Below are positions 38,819 to 53,378 of a stretch of 64,000 nucleotides of DNA, in pieces. A program made the translations under genes and the position numbers. The DNA is from Xiphias gladius (lineage: Eukaryota; Chordata; Actinopteri; Istiophoriformes; Xiphiidae). The notes below the pieces were generated by a model, which worked only from the letters and a program-made list of their open reading frames with translations, did no database searches and was not told where the DNA came from. The stretch lies in the NCBI RefSeq assembly GCF_016859285.1, contig NC_053416.1, positions 16,262,501 through 16,326,500 of the forward strand. Direction: 5' to 3'. Position 1 is the stretch's first letter, and the number at the start of each line of letters is the position of its first letter.

Positions 38819-40738
38819 CCTTAAAATTTTATACAGTGATTTTCTGTGGAGAAATAATGACTCCGCAGTGAGCCTTTTGAACAAGGCCCTGGCCATGTTT
38901 CATCACTTTTCCATTGCAAGCACTCATTGCATTAGCAACCAATTCCCTCCTTTAAATCTGACATACTGATGGCTTCATCTACCGCAGCAAAATGTCATGT
39001 AACTAAGTATAACTGATTCTATGGCATGTAATCCCCTCCCTCCATATTTTCTCCAACTTTCCAATCCTCATCAACTAATGACCATTTTACATAAATTAGT
39101 TTAAAATGCAGTCGGCTTATGTACTATAGTGTATAGCAGGTAATTGTGAGGACAAGGTCTTGAATAGAACAGAATAAGCAATAAAAAGCATTGATGAATC
39201 AAATTATTACTATCACACACTCCTAATATAGGGTTAAAAGCCCCCACAACCAGTACATAAAAGCTTGCATCCTGAGCCGCATTCCATAGTATTATTATCT
39301 TATTCGTATTATTTTATGTAATGTCTAATAATGTCACTTGTGTGCCTGCTGCAATCTTTTTATGATTGCCTGCGTGTACGTTTCATGTGTCCTTAGTATT
39401 TTTGCTTGTAAGGTCATACATTTGTATTCCTTTCTTATGTGCATGTTTTGTGTGCTGTACACTTAATTGTTATATGGGCTGATGTTTGTCTGGTCTATAC
39501 ACAGCTGCAATTAGTTGAGAAAACAATCTCAGCACAAGGTTCATTTAGTAGCCGTTCTGGAGCCTCTCTCTCTCTCTCAGCCCCCGCAGCAGGTGTTTAG
39601 TTTAAAAGGAGACAACAACAACAAAAAAAAGACTGTTTGCTAACTGCTCAGCACCAAACAGCAAATAAAGTTACCAAGTAGCTGGTGGACATAATAGAGT
39701 CTTAAGCAGCTGAAGAGTCAAACGTTTCCCTCAGGAGTCCATAGAGACTAAACACGCAACTAAATAAGTAAATACTGGACACAGGCCAGATGGCCATGAA
39801 AACGACTCCAAATAAATGTTGCTCTGCACCTGTTGGATTTGTGTGTAGGCCAAGTTTGCCACATCAGCTTACACTGAAAGGTGATGAAACTTCAGAGCAC
39901 TGCTGCCCCCGACTGGCCAAAATAATCAATTGCTCTAGGTTCTCAGAAAAAATGTAAACGTGAACGTCTGAGATTTTCCTGACAACTGCACAAACCCTCA
40001 TCTGCGGCTGAAGATCATGTGAGATCAAAAGCTCCAGAATGGCGACTAAATAGACCTTGGTGTGAGATTTGTTTTCTAACTCCTGTTTTCAAGGTCAAGA
40101 ATGAACTTGCATGTCTGCCAATTGGACTTCTTTAAATTCTGCATTTTCCTTTGTGTGCTTTAATCTTTTTGGTCTGCTTCTTGTCTGGCTTGTTTCTTTC
40201 TTTTAATGTGTAGCATCAACCCACAGGGACTGCAGATAAAAATGAACCGTGTTAAATCTGGCACATTTACATCTCATTGATGTTACTTAAACATGCTGCC
40301 TGATGATTGATTAATAAAATGTAAAGCTTTACCAGAAAATGATTATCTTGACATGCATCTTTAAGAGTATACATTTATTTTGTAAGACAATATACAGTAA
40401 TTATACAATTTGATGTTTTGTGTCTAATAACACAATTAAAGAAAATCCTAAAAATGTAAATATATTTGTTTGATTAAACCTTTTTCTCTTATAAAACAGG
40501 CATGCCAAAAACACACATAAACATCCGCAAAAATAACAGCCATTCAACTGAACACTTCTTAAGTTTAAGACATCATGCAAGATATCTATGCTCAACAGCA
40601 AACATGTTGCAAACTTGAGGTCGTATCCCATCGAGTACTGTAAGTTAGTTTATTGCAGCCTGTCAGTGTTACACTGTACAATGGTGAAAATAGTCACAAG
40701 AAAAAGTACACTGTTTATTCTGCTGCATAGTTAATGCA

Positions 40739-41716
40739 CTATGCATACAAACTCCAGTAAATGACGTTGAAGAGCAGGTAAGCCAGGGGAAATATGACTC
40801 TGGAGTAAGAATCAATCATGTAGCTGTTGCTCATGATGAAGCTGAGGTTTTGTTTGAACGGGTGCTTGCGGCGTAGCCTGGTGCCTTCTGTGGGTGCGGA
40901 GACAATGGAGTTTCGTGACTGGGTGTTCCTCTCTGTATTTGGGGTGCTGGAGACCTCTGGGAAAGGAGTCAGGTCAATTTCATTGTCATGGAAACAGCCG
41001 TCAAAGACCATAGCCTCGGTGGCGTTGAAGGAGGTGGGGATCTGCAGCGACAGGGGGAGGAGTGGAGAGTTAGACTTTGATGCCAGCAAGCTTCAAATCG
41101 GAATGGTAGGTGGGAAATTACTTCCTGTGGGTCTGACAAGTCACACGAGATTTAAGAAGTCAATAGAGGCCGCAAAAAAAAAAAAAGAATATGAATGACC
41201 TTTGCCCTTTTGAGCTTCTTCATCTCCTCCACTGTGGTGAAATAGTTGACAGCAGCGTACTCGATGACAGACAGGAAGACAAACAGGAAGCTTGCCCACA
41301 AGTAAATGTCTACAGCTTTGACGTAAGACACCTGTGGCATAGAGGCTGAGACACCAGTGATGATGGTGGACATTGTCAGAACCGTGGTGATGCCTGAAAC
41401 CAAACATCATTACTATTAAAAATGTTGCCTGACAAATACCGTCCATCGTTTGGATGGATCATGCTATATACTACACTTGTGATTGTAAGTCGGCAGATCA
41501 GAAACATCACCACTCTATAGTCTACTGGTAAACAATAGGTCCAATCAGTCCGATCATGAACAGAGTTTTTCCATGTTGCATGGAAAAACTCTCCAAATAA
41601 ATATTATAACCAGACTAATTGCAGTTAGTCAATATTTTTGGATAATTCTATATTTTGTGTCTGATTCAATTCCCGAAGCAGCAAACCATTTAGACATGAA
41701 ACTGTGTTTTTACAAG

Positions 41717-41768
<52 letters not shown>

Positions 41769-44489
41769 AGCAAAATATAACTAAGTTTTCATCCAACCTT
41801 AAGCTAAAATTTAAAAAAAAATTAATTTAAATAAATTTAATTCAAAATAAAATAATTTTATCGAACCATAGCACCAAAATCATTAAAGGAATAGGCTGAC
41901 ATTTTAGAAAACTTGCTTATTTGCTCTCTTGCCGAGAGTTAGACGAGAAGCTCAACATTACTCTCATGTCTGTCTGCTAAATGCAAAGCTTAGGAAGAAG
42001 GGAGTCTCTGCTGGTTGTCTGGCAACCTCTTTTTTCACGGCAAGACTACAGGAAGTCACTGCACCCGGCCAAGAAATAGCCCTGCACATAACCCACCGTA
42101 AAACCAAAAATTATAACTTTTACACTATGCTTTTTGAACAGAATAAACAAATGAGATATAAAACATTAATTAGTGAGCTTTAGAGGTGCCAGCCTAGCTG
42201 TTTCCCTGTTTTAAGTCATTGTGCCAAACTAAAAATAAGCAGCTGCTGGCTACTCCTTCATACTTAGCATATAGACATGAGTGTGGTATTTATCTTTTCA
42301 TCTAACTCTCAGCAAGAAAGCCTATTTCTTGAAATGTAGAAATATTCATTTAAATAAAACAGAAAATCTCAGCATGGTGCCATTTTTGTGCCAGTTTGGA
42401 TGAAAATACAGATTCATGGTATCATTTGAAAAAAATTACTTTCAAGTCACTTTCAATTGTGTATAATAGGAAATGTGTGTTTTTCACAGGAGGCTGTTTG
42501 TTCAACGTGTTAATGGCCGTGTGGACACATGGTCTCAGTACCCAGAGAGACACGGGCGGGTACCGCCCTCCTGTCTATCCAGAAAGACACCCAGGACAGC
42601 ATCACCATCAGCATTGTGGGAAAGTACGTCTGAAGCATGAAGAAGAAGATATGCCTCCTGAGAATGAAGTTTATGTAGAGCCGATTATACCAACCTGAAA
42701 AAGAGATAAATAGACAGAAAGTGGAAGCGGGGAGTAGGGCATAATAACAGGGAGTGGCAACGGAAAACAAGACAATCACTCTGGAAAATGTCTAGATCGG
42801 ACATTATATAACAACCTCTTAGAGCGGATAGGTCCCCACAAGATTATTTCACACTGAGAAGAAAATCTCCATGGCCCCTTTCTATCTTTCTTTCTCGCAC
42901 TGAAAATGTGACCTTAGAAGCAGGCAGAGTTTCAAAAAGTGGGCTTAGCAGTCAGTCATACAACTCTGAAGTCCTTAAATCAGAAGCAATGTTACATTAA
43001 AGACATGGTGGTTTTCTTACATATGATCTTGAAATTTAACAGAGCCGTAGGAACTTCAAAACGGATCTCATAAAGCTAAGACTTTGAATTTTATTTAGTA
43101 ATGGGGTCTTATTTAACTGTCTCTCACAGAAATGAGGTTTCAATATTTTACGATTTTCACAAAGAATAGAATTTAAGCTATACACTGAAATATACGCACA
43201 TGCACTCACACACACTCACACGTACCCACACACACACACCATCTGTCATCACATCTTAGCAAATCAATGCTTCGATCTTCTGCAATGTATTTAAAGGAAT
43301 AGTTCAACATTTAGGGAACTGTGCTTATTCGTTTTCTTGCCAAGAGTTACATGAAAAGATTGTTACCACTGACATGTCGCTCTTTTTCATTTGAAGCAGG
43401 AGCCTGCAGCTGCTTAGTTTATCTTAGAATAAAGAGTAGAATCAGAGGGAAACAGCTAGCCTGGCTCTATCAGAAGGTAACAAAACCCCCCTACCAACAC
43501 ATCTAAAGTTCACTAATGAATGGGTTATTTATCATTTGTTTAATCCATGCTGAAACCAGTGTAAAATGTAAAGTGTAAAAATGAGAATTAGAGGGTTTTT
43601 TTAAGGGGGTTATGTGCCAGAGCTTAGGATAAAGAGTGGAAACAAGGGGGAAACAGCTAGCCTGGTAAGGTTAACGGGTAACAAAATCAGATTTGGTACC
43701 TTCAGACAGACCCAGGCTAGCTGTTTTCCCCTGCTTCTACTCTGTATGCTAAGCTTCATATTGAGAAGAGAGTTATGAAAGTTGTATTACTCGTCTCATT
43801 TAACTCTCAGCAAGAAAGTAAATAAGTGCATTTCCCAAAATGTCAAACTATTTCTTTAAAGTGAAAGTTCAGGATGTTCAGACCTACAGTGTTACTGATA
43901 CGTCATTACAGAGCACAGTCAGTCAGAGTTGATTCACTGAGGTAGTAGAGCTCTGCAAAGATGGGCCCAGTTAATGAGTCTGAGACACCATCATGATACT
44001 GATGTGAAGGTGAAGAAAATATAATACTGTGTATAGGTATAAACATCTCAAACTTTTCTTTTTAAGAAAAACAGTGTTTTATTATGACATAAGTGATTTG
44101 ATAAGAACAGGAGCTCTCCGGTTGTCCCCAAACCGGGCACAGCTCAGAGGGCCCCACAGATCCAACCTCACATACCAGTACTGCTGTAGAAGGCAAGCCC
44201 AAAGGAAGGCTGGAAGTCTTCAATAAAAAACTGAGAGAGCACGATCTCGTCAGTCCTTAATGAATCGTTCCCGTTCTTCCAGTAGAGCATGAGGTCGTTC
44301 TCATTGTAAGCATCTTCAAGAGAGGAGAGAAGGACGGTGTGTGGGAGGGGGGATGACACCTTCACATGTTGCCTCTCTTAGAAGAGTCATGGACGTTTTT
44401 CTCAGAGGAGAGGAGAGAGCGCTAGGAAATGGGACTCACGACCCTCCTCTGAGATTAAGATCCATGCTTCATCCACTCAATAATGTGAG

Positions 44490-44536
<47 letters not shown>

Positions 44537-45198
44537 AGCAGGCCAGAGAGACAAATGAACCCCCAGACTCTAAATTGATAGTAATCCCAACTCTATCATC
44601 AATTATGACCAACCTCAAGTTTGGAGCAGAACAGAATGACCCCTGGATAATTCTGCATCAGAAAGACAGACATGTATAATGGAAAGAGATGGAACTGATT
44701 GAGGATTATGATTATTTACTCTATGCAAAAAGGAAGATGGTGATGGTTACTGTGTGTTTATTAAGTGACGCATTGTGGGCTGTAATATACAGTGTGTGCT
44801 TCTGTGCCATTGGTATAATGCTCAAAGACATCCAGTGTTGTTTTTGACCAGCAACATGGATACTGTTGAAATATTTACTAGGCTAAAAGCTATCTTTAGT
44901 CAACGCCTTTAAATCACAAAACAGTGTATTAAAGGTTGTGTAACATGTTTACCAGCAAAGCATAGCAAGCAAGCAAATGATTTAGCCTTCCCAGGCCCAC
45001 AGTTGTGAAACTGCAACATCTATTTGAAACTGTCTTGTAGCACCTATTCCTGACTGAATGTAGATAGATACTACATATTCCAACACCCCTGACTCTGGAC
45101 TGTATCACTGTAAACATTTTCGGTGGGAAAATATTAATACTGTAAAACATACCACCTTCAAACCTCAAACAACATGGCTGTCTCTGACTAACACCCCC

Positions 45199-45263
<65 letters not shown>

Positions 45264-48200
45264 GCCTAATAATCTATTGACTTTTTGAATTAAACTGGTG
45301 ATATATTTAAGTGCTGAAACTCGCTTTTGCAATTTTGCAGTATTTTCCCAAAATCCTCCAAAAGTTTAAAAAGAAAAATAAATATTCTACATCAATAAAA
45401 GGGATGCTTGGGTTTCAGAGATTTTTAGTAAATATTTAATGCAGGAATTAACATAATTCTCTAGAGACTACACTGGATATCCTATCAGGCATTCGCAAGC
45501 AGCAAGGCCCCACTGTAGTTTGATACTCACAGCTCTCCAGCTCCAGAGAGCAATTCTGTGTGTCCAGAGGGAAACTACTGAAGTCCATTGAGCAAAGTGC
45601 GGTCACGGTGATCCTAAAACACAGCTTACAGTTAACACAACGCCCACATAAATCAAGCAGTCATTCAACATCGGCAGTTGTGTTCACTGGAAATGTTATA
45701 TTTGCATTGATGGGTGACTTTCAGAGTATAGCTGCGTAGGGATGACTATGGGGATGACACTATATTGTCGACATCTGTGGGTGAAATGGATATGATAAAT
45801 GTAATTCTGAAAGCTTACAGGCCATCTTGTCATATTCCCTTCAGGCTCTGCTCACTAAACCCTGCTGTAACCTGTCTTGACGGACGTCCTTTTCGAAGCT
45901 TTTTAATTTTTAATAATATTTAAATTATGACTCATTGAATTAGATTCAAAACCATACGTCAGTCTAAAGCAAGACTATGTAACCTTTGAAAGTAGAACTG
46001 ACAACCAGAACTGAATTCATATGCAACAAAACACACCCCCTGTTCATGTCAATACACCCAGGGGTTTTGTTGCTACAGTTGTACCTGGTTCAGTATTAAC
46101 GGTAGCTTGTGGTGGCCAGTGTCTGCAAACTTTAGCTGTAGATGCTGTGCGACTGACATGGATGAGTAAATTTGCTGACTTTGCTGCTCCTCTCCACATT
46201 TGCTCATGTCACACTAGATTTTAAAATGTCACAGATAAACCAAAGGACATCTTTAAAGCAACTGCCTAAAGAAGAATTCAATGTGCCATGAATCTGAAGC
46301 CAGCTTTCCAAATCTAGCACAAATTTTGAAAATAGAGAAAATCAAATAATAATACATTAATTTTCACACCTCAGTGGAGTATAAAACCATTTTTGAGATA
46401 TTTCACCTTTTCAAAAAAATGCGTTGAACTGATATTTAAAATGCGAATGGATGGAGACACAGTTTGAAATAGTGGCAACAGTTGCAGCCATTCATTCATC
46501 CGGTCTCACTTTAATCGTTCCTACTTTGATGGTAGTCTCTTTATGAGTATCGTAAGAGAAAACTTTTGCTTTTACCTGACACTGTAGAGGATGTTTCCGT
46601 CAGGATAAACCCTCAGCATGATGTTCTCCATGGTTGTATCATGGATGAAAGAGCGTTTAGAGTGGACAAAGAATACATCAGGAACCCAAATTTTCTTCAC
46701 AAGACGTGCATCGAAGGTACGACTCTTGTTGTTGCTGGAGGGGAAGGCCAGGCGATCATCCTGCCAGTAATGCCTCAGGTACAAAGTCATGGTGAAGTCC
46801 TGGGAAAAAAAAAAAAATGTTGCTCGAGCCCAATATAGAAGAGGAGACACTTTACATTGTCTAACCTCAGAAACACTAGAGGCACATACCATGTTTACTT
46901 CGGATATGCTGTCAATGCTCTCCACCTGGACGTCGATGCCGACAGGAATAGCAGAACCTGCAAAAGGTCAAACGTTGTAATGGATCAGCTTTAAGCAACA
47001 GTTGGATCACATCCTCCATGAATACAGTACATAATCTGCCAGCGATTATGTACTGTATGTGCAAATCCCACTGCTGAGCTATAGAACATAAGCCACATCT
47101 TACAGACAACAGGGACAAAAGGTTGGATGAGAGTGATGACCCTGACATCATGCCGGTTCATAAGCGTGATTCACTCATATCATCTGTCAATAAAAGACGG
47201 TATGGCTACAGCATCACTTCAAGAGTTACACACAACGGACAGAAAGGGGTTAATACACAGCAGTAATTCTCATCTCTTCTACTCTGAGGTTCACTAAGGA
47301 AGCACAGGTAAGATGCTACAAAATCCTTGAGGGGTTCAGAAATATTTGACATTTCAAACCTGTACTCAGCTTTTCATTTTCTGGATGAGCTATATAAGTA
47401 TCGAGACAGTATTATGAGGTTCGTGGCTGCGAACTATTTCAGAGAAACTACATAGATTGAATGCTTTGAGAAGATTACTAATTGTACTGCTGTCAAAATC
47501 TGCAACTGAATCACCTCATTTACATAATTTGACCAACATTTGTGTGACAGCTAACATCAGGGTACAGCTTTAGTGTTGGCAAAACACCAACAAATCCTTT
47601 CAAAATTAGACTTTTGCATACAGGCAAGAGATCCAAAGCTGATTTTGCCGTATTTATGAAATCTGGCCTTTGGGAATAACTGGCTCACTACAACAACCTA
47701 CGTGGATATAACATCCCTTGTGTAACGTAGTCGACATGTCTATGTAGTCTAAGTAGAATGTGGTCTCTATATTCTAATCTATGCAGATGAACAAAACGCT
47801 AATTTGTTTATCAGTTTAGGTTCTTTAACTGCCTGTGTCAGTAAGAGTCTGAAGCTATACCAGCAGGCACCAAGACAAACAATCACTGATGCTGACAATC
47901 CTGTTAGTGGGCATTTTAGTTCATGTGACCCGGAGTAAACCCACAAACACTCTTTACAGAAGGGATCAGAGCCAGGAAAAAAGACAGGCTTTTTGTTGCC
48001 TGTTTCCGGTGTGACAGCGAAAGTGAGGAGCCAGCCCATCACTGAAACACTGCAACAAAGCGGTTCAACTTGTACTGCAAGCATGTAACAATGCTACATT
48101 AAATACAACCACATTGTACTAATACATAAATACCCAATGCTGTGTATAGCATTATGTCATCGTCCACTGGCAGAATACTGTAAACATATGATGTGTACTA

Positions 48201-50451
48201 TAAACATCCTATTCTCTCTGCGCCATTATCTAATGAAGGTAAGCACTGAGAACCATCAGTATCGTCTACAGTAGAGTAGTGAAGTGGGAGGGATTATACC
48301 GGGCAGCCAGGGTCCGTTTTGTTTTACAGTGTTACGTTACTGAATCTTTTTCTGCTCTGTGATGGGCATGAAACGCACCAGTGGCAACTAAGAAGTAAAC
48401 GTAAACAAGTCTGACACAAAACTTTGAACAACACGTCAAAGCTACAAGACTGTACATGCAACGTTGAGGAAAAAGATCAACTACAAGGAGCGAGGAAGTA
48501 CGAAAACAGTAAGCCCGGAATGACATTCATATTTCAGTAACAGCTGATAGATAGAGTCGACTCAAACAGAGGCAGTTCTTTGACTCGGATTAGTTTAGGA
48601 ATCAGAAATGTCTCATTGGCCAAGAATCTTCCAAATGTTTGGAAGTAAATGTCAAAAATTTTTGGAGTCGACTCTTCAATTCCTTTATTATTTCTCTCTT
48701 ATTTCTCTATTATTCCATAGACTCTATTCTTTTAAACAAAATGTAATATTTTACAAGTAAATGAAAAGGTATTCACAAAGCAAATTATTGACTACAACAG
48801 CAGCAGCAAATTTATTTAGTGATGTGCATCTGAAAGTAGAATGATAAGTGCTAATGGAGTTCTTAAATGTGCAAGAAGAAATCCGTACACATACCGGTAC
48901 ATAAGATATAAAACATAAAGCATCTGGGGAAACTCTCCACCACCAGCAATTTGCTGATTTTGTAAGACCTTATGGTATGCAAAGAAAACAAAGACATGAG
49001 AGTTGACACAGTGACATAGGAAGTGTGTTACAGTTGTGCCAACTTGTCGCAGGGCAACACCCCCACAATGTATAACAACAGGTGTTTTATGTAATGGCTT
49101 TTGTACAAGAATACGTATATTTCTGTGTTTCTAAAAAACTGGTTATATGGAAAAATACAAACTTGTCAGTTATGGAAATTAAAATTAAAAATTCTGCCTA
49201 TGAGGATGTAGATTATGACAAACCTTAGGCCTTACAACAGTTTGTTGAATATCCTCTAACATCGTGCTTTTCCCTTCTCTTTTCGGCCCACAGAATTAGG
49301 TACGCAGCTCAGATTATTTTCTGTGTACTACTGTCTGCAGTCATTGTCTCACACAGCAGACAATCTAGGTCACTGAGGGTTTTTTTTGGAAGGCATAATA
49401 CCAAAGACAGCACAGTAACCTACATTAACCTTGCTGAGTTGCCAGGCACATGGTTATTAAAAATAACAAGAACAATTTACATATGAAGAAAAGATGAAGA
49501 AGTAAAATGAAATTGCTTGATTTTTTGGATGGATGTCTATTTGTCTTACCTCCAAAGCCTGGCCGCATTGCAAAGTCATGGTCTTCAATCCGAAGCAGCT
49601 GCTCAGATTTAATTAGCAGAGACTTGGTGCTGTCCAGCTTTTTCATCTTAAGATCCACCCGTCTGACAACCCAAGAGAACAAATAACAGCTTGCATAAAA
49701 ACTCTGTCTCTGTCTTTCTCTTTCTATCACAGACACATACAGAACTGACATCTGGTCGAGGGAGTTAGTGATGGGTAGCGATGATTGGACTTTTAGCACT
49801 CGGGTTACATCCAAAGGCCTTGGTCTAATGAGAGTTCTTTTTCTTTAACTGCACTGACACTGATCTAACACTGTTGTAACTGGGTTGGAGATATTGTGGG
49901 GCCTGTCTCATGAATTTCACCTGAATTGTTTTCTGTCAACAGTTTTCCTAAAACATCTTCATCAAGTGATAAACGTGGACCAAAACTGAGTTTTGAAAGT
50001 GATGAAGTAAATAAACATTTTTTTTTTTTCCATTCAGCAACAACGAATACCAAATCACTGAGTAATATCTACATTACCTCTCACCTCACCTCACCTCACC
50101 TCACCTCACCTCTGAGCTGATCTTACCTTGACTCAATATGACATTAATGGAAACGTCATGGTTCATTACGCAACCATATTTGTGATGACACTGTAAAGCA
50201 GCATACAGTTTCAAATCCTCCCAGAAAACCACAAAATACCAAAAGGTACATTTTAACAGCAGAAGCAGCTCCACAACGAGTCATACAAGAAATCCCCCTT
50301 TCACTCACCCTCCATGCTTTTGCTTGGTCTTCTCTGCGACATACATATCCTTGTGTCTCCTCTTGTTCGTGAAGTGGCTGCTGTCGAGCCGGGTGACAGG
50401 CCACAACCAGGCCAAGCACATCAGTCTGAGGGCCAGGAGGGCCACTCTCAT
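40739..50451 (-). CDS. gabrr3: GABA-A receptor subunit rho-3
   Basis: Pentameric GABA-gated chloride channel subunit of the Cys-loop family. Nine coding exons on the - strand: 50309-50451 (signal peptide), 49550-49662, 46890-46957, 46576-46799, 45531-45613, 44176-44313, 42542-42694, 41200-41393, 40739-41041; 1419 nt, 472 aa. Features: [48 protein letters not shown] (loop A region), the Cys-loop [15 protein letters not shown], then [13 protein letters not shown] into helix 1, helix 2 [20 protein letters not shown], helix 3, a short intracellular loop and helix 4 [50 protein letters not shown] and [15 protein letters not shown] match rho3 rather than rho1/rho2. The first ATG in frame is at 50451-50449 with A at -3; the upstream in-frame codon at 50487 is TTG, not ATG. 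An AG just before it could be an acceptor for a 5' UTR exon. Confidence 0.95.
41563..41591. repeat. Perfect 13-bp hairpin in gabrr3 intron
   Basis: GAGTTTTTCCATG, a three-base loop TTG, then the exact complement CATGGAAAAACTC. It lies 170 bases beyond the helix 2-3 exon, within the intron. Confidence 0.85.
41719..41762. repeat. (AT)n microsatellite
   Basis: Uninterrupted AT repeat of about 22 units in a gabrr3 intron. Confidence 0.95.
41884..42352. mobile_element. MITE family A, copy 4
   Basis: It starts AAAGGAATAGGCTGACATTT, with CTCTTGCCGAGAGTTAGACG, and ends CATCTAACTCTCAGCAAGAA then AATGTAGAAATATTC. The ends are inverted repeats of each other. It lies in a gabrr3 intron. Confidence 0.65.
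43201..43241. repeat. CA-rich microsatellite
   Basis: Interrupted CACA tract in a gabrr3 intron. Confidence 0.7.
43292..43858. mobile_element. MITE family A, copy 5
   Basis: Left end AAAGGAATAGTTCAACATTT with TTCTTGCCAAGAGTTACATG; right end CATTTAACTCTCAGCAAGAA, then CCCAAAATGTCAAACTATTTC. The inside holds two copies of GGGAAACAGCTAGCCTGG and one in opposite orientation, so the copy is rearranged or nested. Confidence 0.65.
44493..44536. repeat. (GA)n microsatellite
   Basis: About 20 GA units in a gabrr3 intron, interrupted once by GC. Confidence 0.95.
45201..45260. repeat. (AT)n microsatellite
   Basis: Thirty uninterrupted AT units after a short C run. Confidence 0.97.
46958..49549 (-). 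other. gabrr3 intron 2
   Basis: A 2.6-kb intron. I find no repeat family or coding match; open frames in it are short and without family resemblance. Confidence 0.6.
50077..50112. repeat. (TCACC)n tandem repeat
   Basis: Six tandem CTCAC/TCACC pentamers in gabrr3 intron 1, about 200 bases from the exon 1 donor. Confidence 0.95.
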
Positions 50452-53378
50452 GATTAAGCTGGGGAAGGAGAGACGAGAGGAACCCAAGCGTTCCTCCCAC
50501 TGTGTCAGTGCTCAGCGGTCTCTGTCCTCTACTGGTACGTCCATGTCCCAGCAGCACTCATTCTGCCCCACCACGCACACGCCCAGCTACTTCTGCGTTA
50601 TCCCGCTCTCTCATCTCCTGTAACATGGTGAACATCAGTCGAGATATCCAGTGCTTAGCCCCAGTGCACAGGCATCCCCCTGGCTGAGTTTGTCACTGTG
50701 CCATCCCTCTGCTTACGTCTCCCGACACAACATGTTCCTCCGACTCCCTACTGTCCCCACCCTATGATTTAAAACCAAATATCAATTTATTCCTATAATG
50801 ACAAAGGAATACCATTAATTCCTCTCTAATCTTCTTATCTGTGGTTGGTGAAATCTTTCAGTAACCTACAAACTGGAGGCAGCAGCCACCAGGGAGGGGT
50901 GGCTGCAGGGATAATACAAGCAGCAGTTTCATCATCATTCTGACCAGATGAAAATAAAAAGCCTGTAGCCTACTTTTACACATTGCAGGATTTTCCCTCG
51001 AGTTGCACCCTGTGGTGGTGGGAGGATGCAAGTGATCCCATCCAGAGGAAACAGATGCAGGCATATGTCTGGGCCATATCTGCAAACATTGCACTTATGG
51101 CTCCTGAGCGGATATCATTGATTCCTATACTGAGGCTTTGAACTGTTCTACCCTAAACAAATATTAGAGAGAATGATTAAGAATATGGCCAGTGTTAGTG
51201 TTTGTACAAATGTAACCATGGTCCCATGCCTAACAACGTCATTCACAACATGGAGTCACAGGACTGCGTCCTCCTTTGCTTTAACCTTCCATTACTGTGG
51301 TTTAGATCTTGTCTAAAGACCACAGGATCCCCTACATTCAGGGCAAATTAAAAGCAGCACTTCCTAATACAATACAATCCAGTTCAACTGTAAATTACAC
51401 CATAATAATAATCAATAAAAAAAATATACAGTCGAATCAATTCTGAAACACAAAGGTAAGCATTATGACATCTCAAAAGTAGCATTTTTTGCAGGGTTAT
51501 TTAATTAGTAATAATTGAATTAATTTAATTTTGTCAATCCCTTGTGTCTGATGTCCTTGCCAAACTGTAGTTAGAATGCATATGATTGTACTGTACTTCA
51601 GCCCATCACTGTATGTGTCACTTCACCACCTCATGGTCACTGGTGGACTTCCGATGGACTCTGGGCAGCTCCACGAGCAGCTGGGACACACCGACAGCAC
51701 CGTGGCAGCTTCTCAGCGGTTAATAAGAGAAGAAGCTTGTTGTCCACTTTCCTCTCCCAGACTCCCATAGGTTGGGAATTCAAAACCAGTGCTGTTCTCC
51801 TTAGGTTGGAAGTTGAACTCAATTTCTCTGTCAAGACTATGCTTAAGCTTTATCATTATTTCAGGGAAACTATTAACTGTACTTTCACGTCCATTTCAAA
51901 GTTTTATACAGTTTTTAACTCAAAATGTATAGTTAATGATACCATACAGGCAAGCCCACGCATTTTTTTTCTGACTACTATTCTAAATGCTCAGAAACTA
52001 ATGCATTTAGATGCTGTACCATGATGTCAACAGCAAGCAGTCCACATATACAGTAGAATTGCAGCATAATATATATTAGTATAATATATGTTTAACATGA
52101 CAGATTTCTTTACCTGCTAATGGTCTATCTGAACAAAAGAATGAATACTTGTAACACAGATGGAGAAACTTGCTCAGAATCAATAATAAAATCAAAACAT
52201 GGACAGCATGACTCCGCTCTAGTGGCACGGTCTGTTTAATCTGGGATTTAAGTTGATTTGAGGGCAAACATGAGCAATGTCATCTTAAAGAATCATGCAC
52301 GTGGACCTCGCTTCACTTGTACATGTGACCCCACAACTGCTGGACAGCAGGCAGCCATTCACATTTGGAAGTGAAATCTCATCTGTGCCCTCTAGAAGTC
52401 ATCATTTTTGAAAATATATTAACAACTGTATAGTGCATATCTATTAATGAACATACCTTGTGCTTATGCCAAAATATCAAAATAGCAGCATTATCATAGA
52501 TATATTCCACACTTTTTGTAAGTTCTAAAGGACAAAGATTTTTCTCCAGCATTACTGAAATTGTTTTTCTGCTCTAAATCACAAATACCATCACATCCTT
52601 CTATTTTCTATACCCTGTAACTCTTATTTAAGATCACGTGGGACCGAAGTCTCTTCCAGCTGGTGTTGAACAAAAAAGGAAACACCTGTATATAAAACAA
52701 GATAGTGATTCATTCCAGTCTGGGACAATATTTAATGTCATTAAATGTTGAATTTATGCATCAGGTTAACAGAATGAATGAAAGTTGCATTTGTTTTTCA
52801 CAATGGATTTTGTAAAGTGTGATATCATTTAATCTACAATTACCTGTAGGTTTGGATTAAAGCCCTGGTATCCAGAAAAAGTGCTAATAACATAACATTT
52901 TTTCAGGATATACAGGATTCTCACAGGATTGTCACACTACTTTTATCCCTGATAGAAGTACCGTGTTGTCCTGTTTAACTTATTTCATGCACCTTAAATG
53001 TTTTCCTCTACTTCTTCTTGTTCCTGCTGAGAAAATTACCTCTTGTCAGTATTGAGGACATGTGATTTGTAGGAGCTCCTTTCTTTCAAGATAAAATCAT
53101 TTTTTAGACATGTACTAATTTTGTGAATATAAAAAAAAAACATTAGGTTATACATGTGTGTTTGTAAACTATTTTCAGTGCAGGTGATGTGTGGTGGAGC
53201 ATTCACAGGGAGAATGGTTAAACTTTTACTTGCCTGGTTAAATAGTCAGTGTTTCATTAGTGTTAGGGAGGCTGTAAAGTGGAATCGCACAGACACAGTT
53301 CACTGCACACCAGTGTGCTTTCACACATGCCTGCCAAATACCGCTACAGGATCAACACCTCAGCGCAGGCCATCTGAC
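50452..53378. other. Divergent spacer between gabrr3 and hhla2
   Basis: The two genes point away from each other here, so both promoters should lie within this 2.9 kb. The gabrr3-proximal part (50450-50720) is moderately GC-rich. I see no coding exon, no clear TATA box and no named repeat. Confidence 0.5.

Larger units (their letters stand above)
35720..40738. other. Spacer between adgrg2 and gabrr3
   Basis: Five kilobases with no coding exon I can support. It should contain the adgrg2 promoter (both genes are on the - strand) and the gabrr3 3' UTR. It also holds a perfect 32-bp palindrome (37603-37634), a run of 18 A (37834-37851), a family B MITE, a partial family A MITE and a CT-rich run near 39570. 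Confidence 0.6.

Noticed and set aside
44341-44679. Open frame of 112 codons with an RERERE run
   Set aside because: It is driven by the (GA)n microsatellite and overlaps an exon of gabrr3 on the other strand only at its edge.
50077-50112. Tandem repeat as a CRISPR array
   Set aside because: It is a contiguous pentamer repeat without spacers, in a vertebrate intron.
50452-50487. N-terminal extension of gabrr3 to position 50487
   Set aside because: The codon there is TTG; the first true in-frame ATG is at 50451 with a good context.
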